Origin: Panaeolus papilionaceus
Lineage: Eukaryota; Basidiomycota; Agaricomycetes; Agaricales
Direction of reading: 5' to 3'
Length of the DNA stretch: 64,000 bases
NCBI GenBank assembly: GCA_015501605.1
Contig: JADNRZ010000006.1
Span: forward strand, 1,178,001 to 1,242,000
Part shown: piece after piece, positions 52,645-64,000 of the stretch
Layout: every line of letters starts with the position of its first letter
Position numbering within the stretch: the first letter of the stretch is position 1
The notes under the pieces: model-generated
The model's input: the letters and a program-made list of their open reading frames with translations, nothing else
Databases searched by the model: none
Told to the model about the DNA's origin: nothing
Translations under genes and position numbers: made by a program

Positions 52645-54712
52645 TCAGGATGGATTGCCTACTTCCGGATTAATTGAGGGCCCTTGCTCCTCAGGTTTTT
52701 TGGAAAAGTTAATTGTGTTGTACGCTGGTGGAGGAAGGTCATACATTGTTGTCGTAGCCTGTGGCGTTGCTCCCGTGGGTGAATCTCGCTCTGGGTGATT
52801 GACTGAGTCTGCCCATCGCAAAATTGGGTCATCTGGGACTGTTTTGACAACCGGTGGCCGTGGTCTTGATGATACATCGGAGTCGCCGGACATTTGCATA
52901 CGAGAAGGACCTACGATGCGATGCTCTAGGACATCGTTAGGTGTCGGTGGTAGGGAGCGTTGAGGGCGAGGTGGGCTAGTTAGGTCTCTGGGCAACGCCG
53001 GTTTGACAAAGAGTTGATTAGAGCTCTGTATACGCCTCACAGATGGCGAAGAAGACGATTCCAGGGAAGGCAATGGAGGAGGTGGAGGCAGGGGTCTTCT
53101 GCGGGAGGTACCTGGACGACTGGCGGTGGAAACCGTTGAGTTAATACTATCAGACCGTGACATCCTGTTTCTTGTGGGTCTCGCGACACTATGTGAATCT
53201 TGTGATTCTGCAGGACTGGTGTTTTCGCTGATATTCATCTGAACTAAATCTACCAGGGGTGATGATCGTCGGCGAGGTAAGAGAGATTCTGGGGGAGGGA
53301 TAGAGTGGTCGCTACTGGAAGCAAACGATGACAAGACTGGTGTGGATGGTTGAGAGGCGAAAGGTCCACGATTAGGCGTTCCAGTAAATTGGGAAGGGAG
53401 AGGGGGTATGGGCGGTTCGGTGGAAAATTTGTAATACGAAGGGTCGACGCGACTTCGACCGCCCGAGGTTGCAGGGCGTTGGTACATAAGCGGGCTACGA
53501 GATCGTGGTTCGCTGAATGAGAAAGCGTCGTCACGGCCATTTGAAGAGCCGGCGATTGTGGATGCGGCGTATGTTGTCCGACCCGCTGGCGTCGACTTGG
53601 TCGATGTAGGCTCGTGCTGGTCAGAGGAAATTGAAGGGAGCTTGACACTAGCAGAGGGAGGTGTGTCGGGAAACACAGGTGTAGATGGGGTCGTAGAGCT
53701 GGTGAAGGCGGATATTCTGGAACGGGCCTCTGACGCTATCTTCGGGAATAGTGGTTCTCCATACATCAGCTTCCGCCATTGGTTTGTGGAAGTTGAGGAT
53801 AACTCGGGCATTGAGCTTGTTGAATCTGCAGATGATACTTGGGCGGCTCGAGGACGTGGTTGGTCGTCAGGTTTGTGGAGCAGCATCCAGTCTTGTAAGT
53901 CAGTCATTAACAGCATGCTAGTGACTAAAAGGTAGTCGAGGAGCAGAAGTGATACTCCATGAAAAGCCGTGAGGGATCTATTATCGTATTTGTCATGGAG
54001 AGTCTCGAAGACAGATAATTTTGTGGGTGATATATCCTTGCAAGGTTCCAAGATTGCAACAGGACCCTTGACGGCTGCTGTTGTGCACTAATTGCGGTAC
54101 GATAAGTTCACAATGGACAGTATCTGGATGGATTGAAAGAGGGAACTCACCCAGTACACCGAGCCATGTTGTTTCCACTTCAATGGCTGTGAGTAGTTAG
54201 GGATGTAGAACCGACGGGAGCTAAGAGATGAAGTAATAAGTATGGCGAATTAGTGACAAAATGAAATGATAAGTTGCGAACCTAGAATTTGGTGTTGGCT
54301 TCAACATGGTTTCCCCACCATACCAGTGGTCATCCTTCATCTGGATAAAAACACCATCGCTAAATTCTTTCCCCTTTACCTTGGTTGGCAAGGTTTTGGG
54401 CCACTTCACTGAGGCTACTTTCACAGGGTCATCTCTCTGGTTAACTCGGGTCAATGTTGTCGATGTTTCCACCGTCTTGACCTTATAAATAAGCTCATTG
54501 GAAGGGTCTTCTCGGATTGTTGAGTCTAGGAATGAACGTGATGATAATTTCAAGGTGAGGATAACGGGTTTGTCGTTTGTTGGTGGGTCTTCGCTATCTT
54601 GACGCTGCAGTAGACTTGATAACTTGACAGAGGAGAAAAGGGATTTCCTGGGCGTATCTACTGGATTTTGTGGGCCTGAAGAAGAACGAGCACGGCGTAT
54701 AAGGTCCTTCAT
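52645..54712 (-). CDS. DUF6593-like domain protein with long disordered C terminus
   Basis: Three exons (54712-54282, 54220-54151, 54087-52645) join in phase to 647 aa. Residues ~45-230 resemble the Agaricomycete DUF6593 beta-rich domain: VILTLKLSSRSFLDSTI, LIYKVKTVETSTTLTRV, VKVASVKWPK, then FYIPNYSQPLKWKQHGSVYW and FHGVSLLLLDYLLVTSMLLMTDLQDWM. The remaining ~400 aa are Ser/Pro/Arg-rich and presumably disordered, with proline runs (RRPLPPPPPLP) that could bind SH3 or WW domains. A membrane- or signalling-related scaffold is a guess from composition; no catalytic motif is seen. The DUF assignment rests on pattern memory. Confidence 0.72.
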
Positions 54713-55360
54713 GATATGAGAGAGATGAAATGAGAAACGCCCTAAGTTCGTAAATGGTTTTAGAAGAGCATGACAAGTTCAGGTGTGCCGTAGGCCCCGA
54801 CAAACGAGAGTACCGATGGGCTGATGTAATCAATCAGGATTCAGATGGTGATGGGACGATGCAGCATGTGGAGGCTTGATCGCACGGAGGCGAAAAGATT
54901 CCACACTTGGTTCCAGCAGTTCAAATGTCAGAATTGGGTTAATCCGTACCCATCAGATCTCAACAATAGAGATACTATCTCACCTTTGAAATCTTACCAT
55001 TATTGCATCTATGCGAAGTGCAGCGACCAATGGGTACTGGTTGTTATGTGCCTATGAACCCTGGCAATCAAGGTATTGGTGTTATAAATTCTGAAGAACA
55101 CACTATATTTGTTTAAATCTCAACCAAGACCTTGTTTAAAGACCTATAAGCCTCAGTATTTCCTGGTTAAAGGAGTTCGGTAGAGGAGATTTAAAGCGAC
55201 CCTGAATGTCCAAGCGACGATGATTCGTTGATGAATCATAAATGTCACAGTCGCGTTATTCCATGTGATGCGTGACAAAGAGTCGTAAAGCAAACAACAC
55301 CATCTATCGCGTCCTCTCATTCATACCACCACCGTCGCGTTCTCAAAAGCCACTTTAATC
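54713..55360. other. divergent intergenic region
   Basis: About 650 bp separating the minus-strand DUF6593-like gene from the plus-strand CHZ1 gene; likely contains both promoters. No ORF support. Confidence 0.5.
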
Positions 55361-55813
55361 ATGTCCAACGAAGTTACAGGCGCTTCATCTCCTTCGGCCA
55401 ACAAGTGAGTAGAATTATTTATTGCATCTTTTCAACGCGTTGATCTTTTCTAGGACTACCTTTGTCGATACCGACATGGACGCGTCGCCAAACAGCAAAG
55501 GCAAGGGCAAGGCTGTAGATGACAGCATGGAAGAAGATGAAGAAGATGTCGAGGAAGAAGATGATGATGCTGGCTCTGGTGAGGAAGAAGATGAGGAAGA
55601 AGAGGTTAGTTATCATGCATGTTCACATTTACCGTTGCTAACATATACCTTTTGCCGTAGGAGGAAGAGTTCGAGGAAATTGACCCGCAGGCTATTTTGG
55701 GCCGTCGCACTCGCGGTGTCAAGGTTGATTACACCTCCAAAGAGGCCCTTGCTAAAGCTGGTCTCAATGGAAATGAAGACGACGAGGAGGATGATGACGT
55801 CGAGATGAAGTAA
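55361..55813 (+). CDS. CHZ1: histone H2A.Z-H2B chaperone CHZ1
   Basis: Three exons (55361-55404, 55454-55604, 55661-55813), 115 aa in phase. A Ser/Asp N-terminal region and a long Glu/Asp tract are followed by the CHZ motif: FEEIDPQAILGRRTRG, VKVDYTSKEALAKAGL. The C terminus is acidic (DDEEDDDVEMK). CHZ1 is an intrinsically disordered chaperone that binds H2A.Z-H2B dimers and delivers them to SWR1. Motif order and size match the family closely. Confidence 0.94.
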
Positions 55814-58329
55814 ATCGTCAGGATGCTTGTGCATCATGTATAAACTTCGCTTTCATAGGTCGGCAATGACACTGCTTTTGTGATGCCATTCACTAATCAC
55901 GTCTTTTTATAGTTGTTGTGCTAACATTCGATATATATTCTTACTTGCTGTTATGTTCTATTCTGACACCTCTTACATCCTTGATTCTGTTTCTGTAGGA
56001 TTTTTCTTTGCTCGACATAGGTGCCTTGTTGAAATAAATGTTCATTTATTGTTGTTTTCTTGTAATGTTCCGCTGTGCCATGAACTCGTTTGACACTCCT
56101 TATGCAACCAGATACAAATTCATACAATCCTATCAGGTTTTTATTCCTTCATCGGCTTGGAAGCACTTGCATCCACTGAAATTACCTATGTCATCTAGAC
56201 TTTTTGGTATTCGGCACCCCAGCACCTTCATTAAATCAACCCAAACAGGCATGGATTGCGCGAAGCCATTGGTATTTGGACTTCCGCGAAAAACGCGAGA
56301 GATCCTTAGGTTGCCGAGGAACACGGTGCAGGAATCTTCCGGTCTGGGATTTGTTCCTATTCCTATTCAGACGGTGTAGGTACCATTTGTCTAAGGCTGC
56401 TGACCCTCTATGGGATGGACGAGGGGTTGGCACCGCCGATCCTTCGTACATGCGAATCTTAAAGCAAGAACAGATCCTGCATATGGGTTTCATCAATCGG
56501 ACCCACGCCCAAGACGATATCCTTTCCGTTGCGTCGGTAGGTGATTATGTCCTTCAATTACATTGCGCGCGCCGAGGTCTGTCTGTGGGTTATACAAAAT
56601 TTTCTATCAGGAATTGGAAGCCCCGGACCCTGTATGGCCAATTTTTGTCCGTAATGTTGTCTTGAAGTGAGTAGGTTTGATGTTTTCTGCTTCCCAGTAC
56701 ACCCTTCTACATATCAAACATTTTGAAGCTTGGAGAAGCCGTCATCGGTGGCGTTTCACCTCTATTTGACCTGAATAGATCGTTTCGCGACTCCTAAGCA
56801 CCAATCTTCCCAGTCGGTTAGCTCGGAGGGGAACGAAAAGGCGCCGACTCCATAAAAAAAAGAGTGTTCACGACGTAAAGGAGTACGTTTATCACTTTCC
56901 CCTCTTTCGTCACTTTCCTAAAATACCTGATTCCTTCACAGGTCAAGCATCAAGGCATTCGTCCGACCCATATGAACGGGGCTTCCGCAATTACCCAAGA
57001 CTTCTATATATTTAAAGCCTGGAACCATCGGTGTGCTCTATTTTCGGACTTGCTCTGTCTATCCAGCGAATCGTCCCTTGGAACAACACCCTCCTGTTCC
57101 TGACCTCATTCAATTGCCTATCTTCAGGCCTTTCAAAAGCCTTTGTCCTTTACGCCACTATTACGGTCAAGCACGGGCATACCGTTATGGGGTTGTCTAG
57201 CCCACTCTGCAAAAACTCAGAACTCGACCGCGTCCCAATTGTACCAATTTACAGACCCTCACTCCATCGTATTGCACCACATATTCACATGCGCATACGT
57301 TCCAACTGCGTTGCTATCTCACAAACAACCTTTTTACCAAGCCTTCAGTTCTGCCTCTGGCTTCTTGGATTTATTCCCAGATGTGGTGAATGAAAGAAGG
57401 CGATTTTTTTCATCCGATTATAAGCTGGTGACTTTGACCGAGTCGCTGGGGTGCTCGCCGACGCTTAATCCATACGTGGCAGTGACAAGAATGCAAGAAT
57501 GCCGATGCGCTTAGCGTCGATTAGGTTTTATACGTGTATGAAACGTTTGCGTCCCGGTTAAATATTGAGATAGCTCTGACGGGTTTTGAATTTTGATATC
57601 CGAGGAAACGCACACAGCTTCAGGACATGGGTCTCTGGACGGACCAACGACTGAATGCTATGTCGCACACAAAGATACTTATGTATCGAGACCAAGATAA
57701 GGCTTCGAGGGCGCAACTTACCACTCTCCTTCAGGTCAGAATACGACATTGACGTGGGCAGACACAAGGATTCTGTCGATTTTCGTGTGGGTATGCTTGT
57801 CATTGGCAGTTCCCATCTTAGGACTTATATGGTCATGACGAGTGGGCCATAAGTGATAGATGAGATTATTTATAGTGGACAATATACATTGGCGAGATAG
57901 GGGAGCAAAGATTCTAATACTACAAGAAGGGTTATTTATAACTTATCAAATGGCGAAACGGCAACGAGAATGCCGGTCCAACGCTCAACAGAACATGGAA
58001 GCCAGAGGTCAATTCGCAGCTGGACCCTAGCCTGAAGGAATGATGGACGAAATGGATCCAAGATCCAAGAGAAGTCGTGATTCAAGAATCCTAATGTCAT
58101 CACATCTAGGATTTCAATGGACATAGCCTGCACCTGACTTGTCCTTGAAGAATGAAGAGGGGATCAAAGAAGCGCCAAAGCGGCTGTGTGCCGTCATTGA
58201 TGGGGAAGTTATGAAAATGTTCGGGTCGTTATAAGTGAAGTCATCTGGATGATGGAGGCGGTGAATACTGATGCCCTCTTCCCGTACTTAAGAGCTATCT
58301 CACCCCTTCACAAACTCATCCTCAGGCTT
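55814..58329. other. 2.5-kb region with unresolved coding-like fragments
   Basis: Plus-strand open frames occur at 56204-56665 (contains ADPLWDGRGVGTADPSYMR and HAQDDILSVASVGDYVLQL) and 57143-57514, with a TATATATTTAAAG motif near 57005. I cannot link them by clean splice junctions nor assign a family, so they may be a decayed or strongly spliced gene. From 57520 to 58329 nothing is recognised apart from the 3' flank of the receptor gene. Confidence 0.35.
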
Positions 58330-60041
58330 TCAGCCAGCAAGATAACCCTGGTCTTCATCATCAGTCACAGAGCTATACGATCGGTTTTGTGTATGTCGTG
58401 ATTCAACTGAAAGGAAATGGTGACTGCCTCGAGACCCAGATGCGCCTGGCGAGGAAGTATGATGCGAGACTGGTGACATGGCCAATGTGTTCTCTGCCAA
58501 GACACATGGCGGCTCAAAAGGCTGTGGTGAGTACCTCTCCAGGTCGGGTGACATTGTTGCTGAATGGGTAATACTAACATCAGCCAGGTGTCCATGTGCT
58601 GATCTTCTGGGGGTCACCCTTGGTCTTTCAGCTTCGGTGGTGGGCTTAGCCGGCCCTACAACAAGCTGGGGACGGGTGACAAGGAAGAGGAGGAGGTTGA
58701 TGGTGCCTGAAAGGTTATAGATAGAGTTGGCAGCGAGGGTTAGTTGGTAAGGTACATTGGCGCCTTGGAAAGTGGCCCAGCGGCAAGCGCTGTTGGGGAT
58801 AACGCAAATGATATAAACAAGGGGATAGCTAAATTAGAAGTTAGCCAACATGAGCATGAAATGAGTCATTCACTGGCAGAACATACTAGAGAAGGGAATT
58901 TGCAATTTTCGTCTTTCTGTCTTCCTCTGTGCCCCGCTCTGGCACCTTTACTGGCGCGTTGTAGCTTTTGTGCCAGTGGATGCCGTTGTCAATGATAAAC
59001 CACTTGCGTACCACCAAGAACATTGCTCCGTAGAGCAATATCATACTAAAGCCTGAAATCCAAACCCAAAGGTACTCCGCCACAATTCTTTCAGTGGGGA
59101 AGTCCTCCTGGATCCAGCACCCTGTTCCGTAGCGTGAGATTCCTGATAGAAGCTCGATTAAATATCGACAACTCACAATAGCCAGCTCTTCCATAATACA
59201 TTTCATTTCGGTGCACAATATTTGGCACACCGATAATGATACCAACACAAGCCCAAATCATGAAGACCATCAGTGCCGAAGCAAGTCTTGAAACTCTCCA
59301 GCGCAGTACTAGAACCACGAAGGTGTGAATACCGATCATCTATAGACGCCCAAGTAAGGTCATAGCTGGGATCGCGAGTTGGAGAAATTGAACATACAAG
59401 AGAGCTGTTGACACACAGACAGTCAGTACGAGTCTCCAATTTTGGACACAAAAATGAGGACACACGTAAGGCTTACTCCAACTATCCCTATTTGCTTTAG
59501 GACAGCCTGTATGGTGCATAGCGAACCAGTAGTTATTTTCTATTAGAGAATGTGAGCACATGATATAAAAGAAAGACGCCAAGTTACGAACGCTATCGAG
59601 CATCCATTTGACATTTGGGAAAATAGCTGTCAGGTGGAATTAGTGTTATGCTCAATCAAAGTGCACGGAAAAAAGTACACTCACCGATAGCTTGAATCAG
59701 ATCCGCAACCATCAGGTTAACGAACAAGCTGCTGTCAGTCGCGTCTGTGTCGTTGCGCCAGCCGCGGTTCCGGAATACATGCCACCTCCTTCTGATCCAT
59801 TTGAGCTTCAAATGTCGAGTTATATCAGTGAACGAGCTACTGTGTAATCACAAGCCACATACCACGATGAAGGCCAATATGGATGTTACGGACACAGTGC
59901 TCAATCTTTAAAACGAGTGCTGCGGTAAGTTTGTGCTGTTCACATTTTTATAGGGAAAACATACGTTGCCGCCTGGATAGTGAAGAACAGGCCCAGCCTC
60001 CGACCAAAACTGAACGGTGTGGGAATTGAATCGCTGGGCAT
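58330..60041 (-). CDS. seven-transmembrane receptor, fungal cAMP-receptor/Git3-like
   Basis: Multi-exon gene. Clear exons include 60041-59965 (MPSDSIPTPFSFGRRLG), 59905-59863 (VSVTSILAFIV, TM1), 59805-59685 (SLFVNLMVADLIQAIG, TM2) and 59626-~59590. Then come exons carrying SLCTIQAVLKQIGIVG (TM3 start, with the conserved Cys), IGIHTFVVLVLRW.. (TM4 region), WCWIQEDFP and YLWVWISGFSMILLYGAMFLVV (TM5). Last is NSLLYYPLVYIICVIPNSACRWATFQG..NSIYNLSGTINLLLFLVTRPQLV (TM6-TM7), with a Ser-rich cytoplasmic tail ending at 58330. Topology and motifs fit the Agaricomycete GPCRs related to Dictyostelium cAMP receptors and Git3. Exon joins around TM3-TM4 are uncertain. Ligand unknown. Confidence 0.82.
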
Positions 60042-61195
60042 GGTATCCTTCCTCGCGCAGCAGTCAGGGTGAAGAATAACGAAAAAATGGGGACAGTTGG
60101 AGAGGATGATACAGCTCCAAACGTGTCATTTAAGTAGGACTTCCCTCCATGGGATTCGGACCCTGCATCCGGTTCACTTTTGTGTGCAGATGTGACGATT
60201 GAGGGTCCAAAGACCATTGGCAGCTTTAGAATTAAGAATCATCGCCTTGCAGCACAGCAATTGATTCAAGTGCTGAATTGAAGCATCAGATCCTGATAAT
60301 GAAAAGAACACTTTATCACGGCAGAAATCGTTCCTGATTTGCTAAGCTGGACCCCACGAACGGAGATCAGTAACTGTGGCCAGCTACTTATTCAATGGAA
60401 CCCAAACGGAATGTGAAGGCCTTGGACATGCCCGAAATCGTACAATGTAGCCCTTGTATTTGCTTGTCCTTGTCTTCCTTGGCTACGCTGCCTGGAAAAA
60501 GAGTGACTTTGCGTCAACCTACCCATCGTAAACTGGTCAAAATCTTCTCATGACGTTGACACAGACCCCGAAATAGTGAAGACACTATCCACCACCTGAG
60601 AAATGATCAACATAGCCATTTCAATGATTGGATAACTTAGGATATGTTAGTAGGAATTGGACGCGTTGATGGTACCAATTGGGAAGTTCCGTAGATTGCG
60701 GTTATGGAACGTATTCATCAGGAGTTTCCTGAACAAGTCTGGACGATCTACGCGATTCACCACACCTTTGAGTCGACAGGGTGGTAGAGACTAGTAGGAA
60801 ACACAGCCCAGAACAAAAATACCCCTTTCTGCGAGTAGAAAGAAAAGGGGTATGTATTAACGTGCCTTGGACAATACATTTACATTTAGAAGAGCTGGGG
60901 ATGATATTGACTGACACGGGACATGGCCGGGTATTTCGGATAAAGCGGGGAGACCTGAGGGTGTGTTTGAATGACATGCAAGCAAGAGGAATCAGGAAGG
61001 AAAAGACACCATGCTGAGAGAAATCTGACCGTACCTTTGAGGCATGTTGCGAATTAACCGAAGCGGTAAATCAGTCAGAGTTCGACGTGCTCAGAAAAGA
61101 AAATAGAGGACTCATTGGGCTGCACGAAAGCTGACGATGGTCTCCGCAACTGGCTCTTACAGCCTTTGCCCTGAATTTGTTGAAGACATACCAAA
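60042..61195. other. intergenic, possible upstream exons of the next gene
   Basis: Receptor promoter plus about 0.8 kb where no gene can be supported. A plus frame at 60781-61017 could be an exon but lacks family resemblance and splice support. Confidence 0.4.
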
Positions 61196-61618
61196 TTGTC
61201 GTTGCAACTATTTATAGTTGAGGATAAAGATATGGCCACAGGAGAGTGCATCAAGCTTTCAACTGTTCCTGAATGGTTTCATGTTGAGAACCCAAGCAAT
61301 GTATTGAGCGCTGATGAACTCCTCAAATATGCAGTTGAGGGTTTTGACAGTGCTGTAAAATTCCTCCTGCTATTCCCTTCTATTGGAAGCTGTAAAAAGT
61401 TCGCATTCGGCATAAAGCATGTTGCGCCTACACATCATGACCACGGAGTCTTCCTGCCTGCCTTTGTGGGTCGTTACGATAGTGCAGGGTTTAAGGACCA
61501 ATATCCTTCACTGGCTCGGTCTTTTTTGTGGTGCAAGGTTGTAGATCTGGTCGAGACGGATAAATGTGACAGTAAATTACGGGTTCCAAAAGAGCGCTTT
61601 GCAGAAGATAAAGATTAA
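61196..61618 (+). CDS. hypothetical protein or terminal exon
   Basis: 141-codon open frame with stop at 61616-61618; the first ATG is 61232. The composition is protein-like (GFDSAVKFLLLFPSIGSCKKFAFG, LARSFLWCKVVDLVETDKCD), but I recognise no domain. It may be the last exon of a gene starting upstream, since no promoter-like signals are obvious before it. Confidence 0.3.
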   Translation: MSLQLFIVEDKDMATGECIKLSTVPEWFHVENPSNVLSADELLKYAVEGFDSAVKFLLLFPSIGSCKKFAFGIKHVAPTHHDHGVFLPAFVGRYDSAGFKDQYPSLARSFLWCKVVDLVETDKCDSKLRVPKERFAEDKD

Positions 61619-61820
61619 AGGAGCGTCGTTTTGCTCTCCAGGTGGATAACAGCAGTCAAGATTGATGGTCGCCACTTGGTCTCTGAAGCGGAGATTCAAA
61701 AGCCAAGCTCCGTTCGGCAACATCCATAGGGGCTTCGGACAAGTGGTGTGAGGGAGTCGGTGTGATTTCGGGTCTCGAGAGGGATGATGACGACTCTCCT
61801 AGCACCTTTGCACGAGCCTT

Positions 61821-62842
61821 ATGCAACAGGCTGATAATCCTATAACCCAGCGTCAACCACAGGTCCTTGAATTTCCGAACGAAATCCAGTTTATTATTCT
61901 CCATAGAGCAGCAAGGTCGCATTTGAGCTGCGCTTATACGCTTACCCTAGTATCAAAACATGTACACGAATGGTGCGTCAACTCCCCCTATATTCCAACC
62001 AAAAAGAGGTTGTTCAATATGGTTGATTGTTAACATATGCATTTCGTAGGATACAGCCCATTCTTTATGAGCGAGTCGTGATCCGCAATCCTCGTGCTGC
62101 GATCTGCTTCTACAGGACAATCAAATCTAGACCGAAAGGATACATAGAATCTCTCGTAAAGACATTGGCATTTGATAGCAGCGTCAAGCTGGCCGACGCA
62201 AAGCCTATTCTAGTGCGCTGTTCAAAGAATCTCACCACGTTTTACAACTTCCGCAAGACGGACAGCCCTCATTCATTTGTTGAACTCCTTGATGAACGCA
62301 CGACCCTGCAGCGACTTACCTTGGTCTACCGACACTCACCAATGCTCATATCAACACCCATGGAGCAACGATACGAGATTCCATCCAGAATAGTTACCTC
62401 CCTTACCCACCTTATCGCCGTATTCGACCTCTCATCGCACTGGTCTGACATCACACGCGAAGTCCTTCGCGCCTCGGATACTCGGAGCACAAAACCTTCA
62501 GTACCCATGGCTTTTGCGAAGTTTCAAAACCTGACACACGTTGCTTTCCCTTCTAATGCCTGGTGGAACTTCTCGCCCATACAAGAGGTTGCTACAAACC
62601 TTCTGGTCCTGGCTGTCCTGGAACCTGCGGATTGTGGTCAGATAAAGCACGCTCAACTCCTCTCGACGATACGGGCCACTGGAGATCGAAGACTTATAAT
62701 TGTCAAAGATTTGGGAACGCCTTCATATTGGAAACTTGATTCAGAGGATTGTTGGGGGCCCCACGATTTCTGGACACGTATACAGGGGCTTATTGACATC
62801 GGATGCATCACTGATAGTGGTGACAAATGGGATGATTACTGA
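61821..62842 (+). CDS. F-box-like fungal protein
   Basis: Two exons (61821-61972, 62050-62842) with a 77-bp intron give 314 aa in phase. The N terminus shows an F-box-like helix pattern (VLEFPNEIQFIILHRAARSHLSCAYTLTLVSKHVHEWIQPILYERV, residues ~14-60). After it come repeats of hydrophobic strand/helix units reminiscent of degenerate leucine-rich repeats (LTTFYNF, LQRLTLVYR, LTHLIAVFDL, LTHVAFPSN, LLVLAVLEP). Such proteins form large families in Agaricomycetes and are presumed SCF ubiquitin-ligase adaptors, but this one is not assignable to a characterised member. Confidence 0.75.
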
Positions 62843-63167
62843 TGAGTTAGATATCTACAGTTAATATTACTTACGATTTCACTTGCAAATATGCGACAAC
62901 GTGGACGCCATGTGTGGATCTGAGAGCCACTTGAAACCCCATTCATTTTTTATCGATATTAGCGCTGTCAGGTTGGAGCTACCGACAAGATCTACACACT
63001 GAAGCTTAATGTCAAGCTGTCGATCACAAAGTCGACTAAGAATTCTAGCATGCTTGTTATGAATATTGAATCATTTTAGTATACATACAATGCTTGCAGC
63101 GTATCGTACGTGTAGTGAAGTAGGATAGAAAGGATGCGACGAGTACGATGCTCTAACTGACAGATAT
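62843..63167. other. short convergent intergenic region
   Basis: 325 bp between the stops of the F-box-like gene and the dehydrogenase. AT-rich, no ORF or RNA gene recognised. Confidence 0.5.
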
Positions 63168-63977
63168 TTACCAGGGCTTCTTCTCGCCCTTGTCGTTCCA
63201 GAAGCTGGTGGCATCGTCGAGCTTGGCAGACTGGATAACTTTGACACAGCCAGTTGCAGACTCCTCGGGGGTCATTTGCTTGATTTGAGGGGCATAGGTG
63301 GCCATCCATCCTTCGATACCGCTACCGATCTCGGTCTTGACCCAACCAGGGTGAAGGACGACGACGTTGATACCCTCGAACTTGAGGAGACCACCGTACT
63401 TTCGGGCAACCCTGAATGTATGACGAAATTTTTAAAAAACAGCAGATAACAGAAAAAGGAGTGACGTACATGTTGAAAGCAGCCTTGGAAATAGAGTAGG
63501 CATTGGTAAGACCTGGGAGGATACCAGCCATCTCGACAGACCCGAGCTCGGAGGTCATGAATGTGATCTTCTTGCCCTCACCAGCACGGATGAGAGGAAG
63601 GAAGGAACGGACGGTCCTGATGGGGTACTCAGTGTTGAACCTGAGCTCATCAGCGAGCTTATCGAAGTCACTACACGTTCGGGGACATGATCAGTTGACA
63701 GGAAAACAAATAGACGCCAGACTCGGCAAACGTACATGTCATCAAAGCTGCAAAGGGGTTGATGGTGAACACCAGCATTGAGGATGAGGTTGTCGAGACC
63801 CTTGGGGAGGATGGCTCCAGCCTGCTTAACTGCGGCATCGATGCTTTCCTGGCTAGAGACATCGAGAGGGAGCAGGGCAAGTCGGTCTTTGCCAAACTTG
63901 GTGGTAAGTGCGTTGAGCTCGGCGGCACCAGCAACGTTGCGGGCAGTAGCAATCACGAATGTGTCGTCTTGTTTAAG
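63168..63977 (-). CDS. short-chain dehydrogenase/reductase, 5' end beyond window
   Basis: Minus-strand exons 63977-63736, 63670-63470 and 63411-63168 join in phase. An acceptor before 63977 shows that at least one more exon, carrying the start and probably the GxxxGxG nucleotide-binding loop, lies beyond 64000. Visible motifs: ATARN, LPLDVSSQESIDAAV, the structural NAG in NLILNAG, the catalytic Ser region (KITFMTSELGS) and YSISK (YxxxK). After these comes LHPGWVKTEIG. A classical cytosolic NAD(P)-dependent SDR; the PGWVKT motif resembles the C-factor/sniffer-like carbonyl reductase group. Substrate unknown. Confidence 0.92.
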
Positions 63978-64000
63978 CTGTGATGGAGGAAATACGCGAC

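Noticed and set aside
1..64000. tRNA, rRNA genes or CRISPR arrays
   Set aside because: No cloverleaf-like sequence, rRNA segment or spaced direct-repeat array was recognised by eye; CRISPR is not expected in a fungal nuclear genome.

Overview
The window looks like a basidiomycete (Agaricomycete, mushroom-type) nuclear genome. Genes carry many short introns of about 48-70 bp and several micro-exons. Family content is typical of Agaricomycetes: a TET/JBP-like dioxygenase, a DUF6593-like protein, a secreted thaumatin-like Cys-rich protein, a BTB protein and a fungal seven-TM receptor. The transposons are chromodomain Ty3/gypsy elements and a Rep/Helicase Helitron. Species cannot be fixed from the sequence alone.

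Left part (1-37,100) is accessory DNA. It starts with a hairpin minisatellite (909-1087) and a minus-strand hypothetical gene. Next is Gypsy-1 (3665-11447), a chromovirus with apparently identical 550-bp LTRs and a TATAG target duplication. It landed about 100 bp upstream of a plus-strand gene built from tiny exons (11556-14646). Convergent to that gene is a three-exon TET/JBP-type 2OG-Fe(II) dioxygenase (15035-16579, minus). Divergent from it is a giant Helitron Rep/Helicase gene with a C-terminal papain-fold/USP-like protease. Gypsy-2 (18260-30812, GTTCC duplication, apparently identical 572-bp LTRs) interrupts the Helitron gene. A 4.6-kb foldback DNA element (21336-25949, 8-bp duplication, 1.69-kb near-perfect inverted arms, no transposase) interrupts Gypsy-2 pol in turn. 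Removing each insertion plus one duplication restores the reading frame at both levels, so the nest is recent.

The two gypsy elements share an unusual design. The LTR carries a 12-nt sequence 34 nt after the TATA box that is the exact complement of the sequence right after the LTR, which indicates Tf1-type self-priming. The 0.6-0.7 kb leader contains no AUG. Gag lies upstream of pol in the -1 frame. Downstream of the chromodomain is a third ORF encoding an acidic, CCHC zinc-knuckle, Gag-like protein, ending in an 18-bp palindrome beside the polypurine tract. Both copies also carry damage: three apparent 1-nt deletions in Gypsy-1, and a gag TGA plus the foldback insertion in Gypsy-2.

Right part (38,100-64,000) is mostly ordinary gene-dense chromosome. 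In order it holds a BTB/POZ protein; a secreted thaumatin-like protein; dihydrofolate synthase (FOL3-like); an 899-aa single-exon protein of unknown function; a Ctr copper transporter; proteasome subunit alpha-3/PSMA4; gluconokinase; a DUF6593-like protein with a long disordered tail; histone chaperone CHZ1; a cAMP-receptor-like GPCR; an F-box-like protein; and a short-chain dehydrogenase cut by the window end. These genes do not form an operon or obvious cluster.
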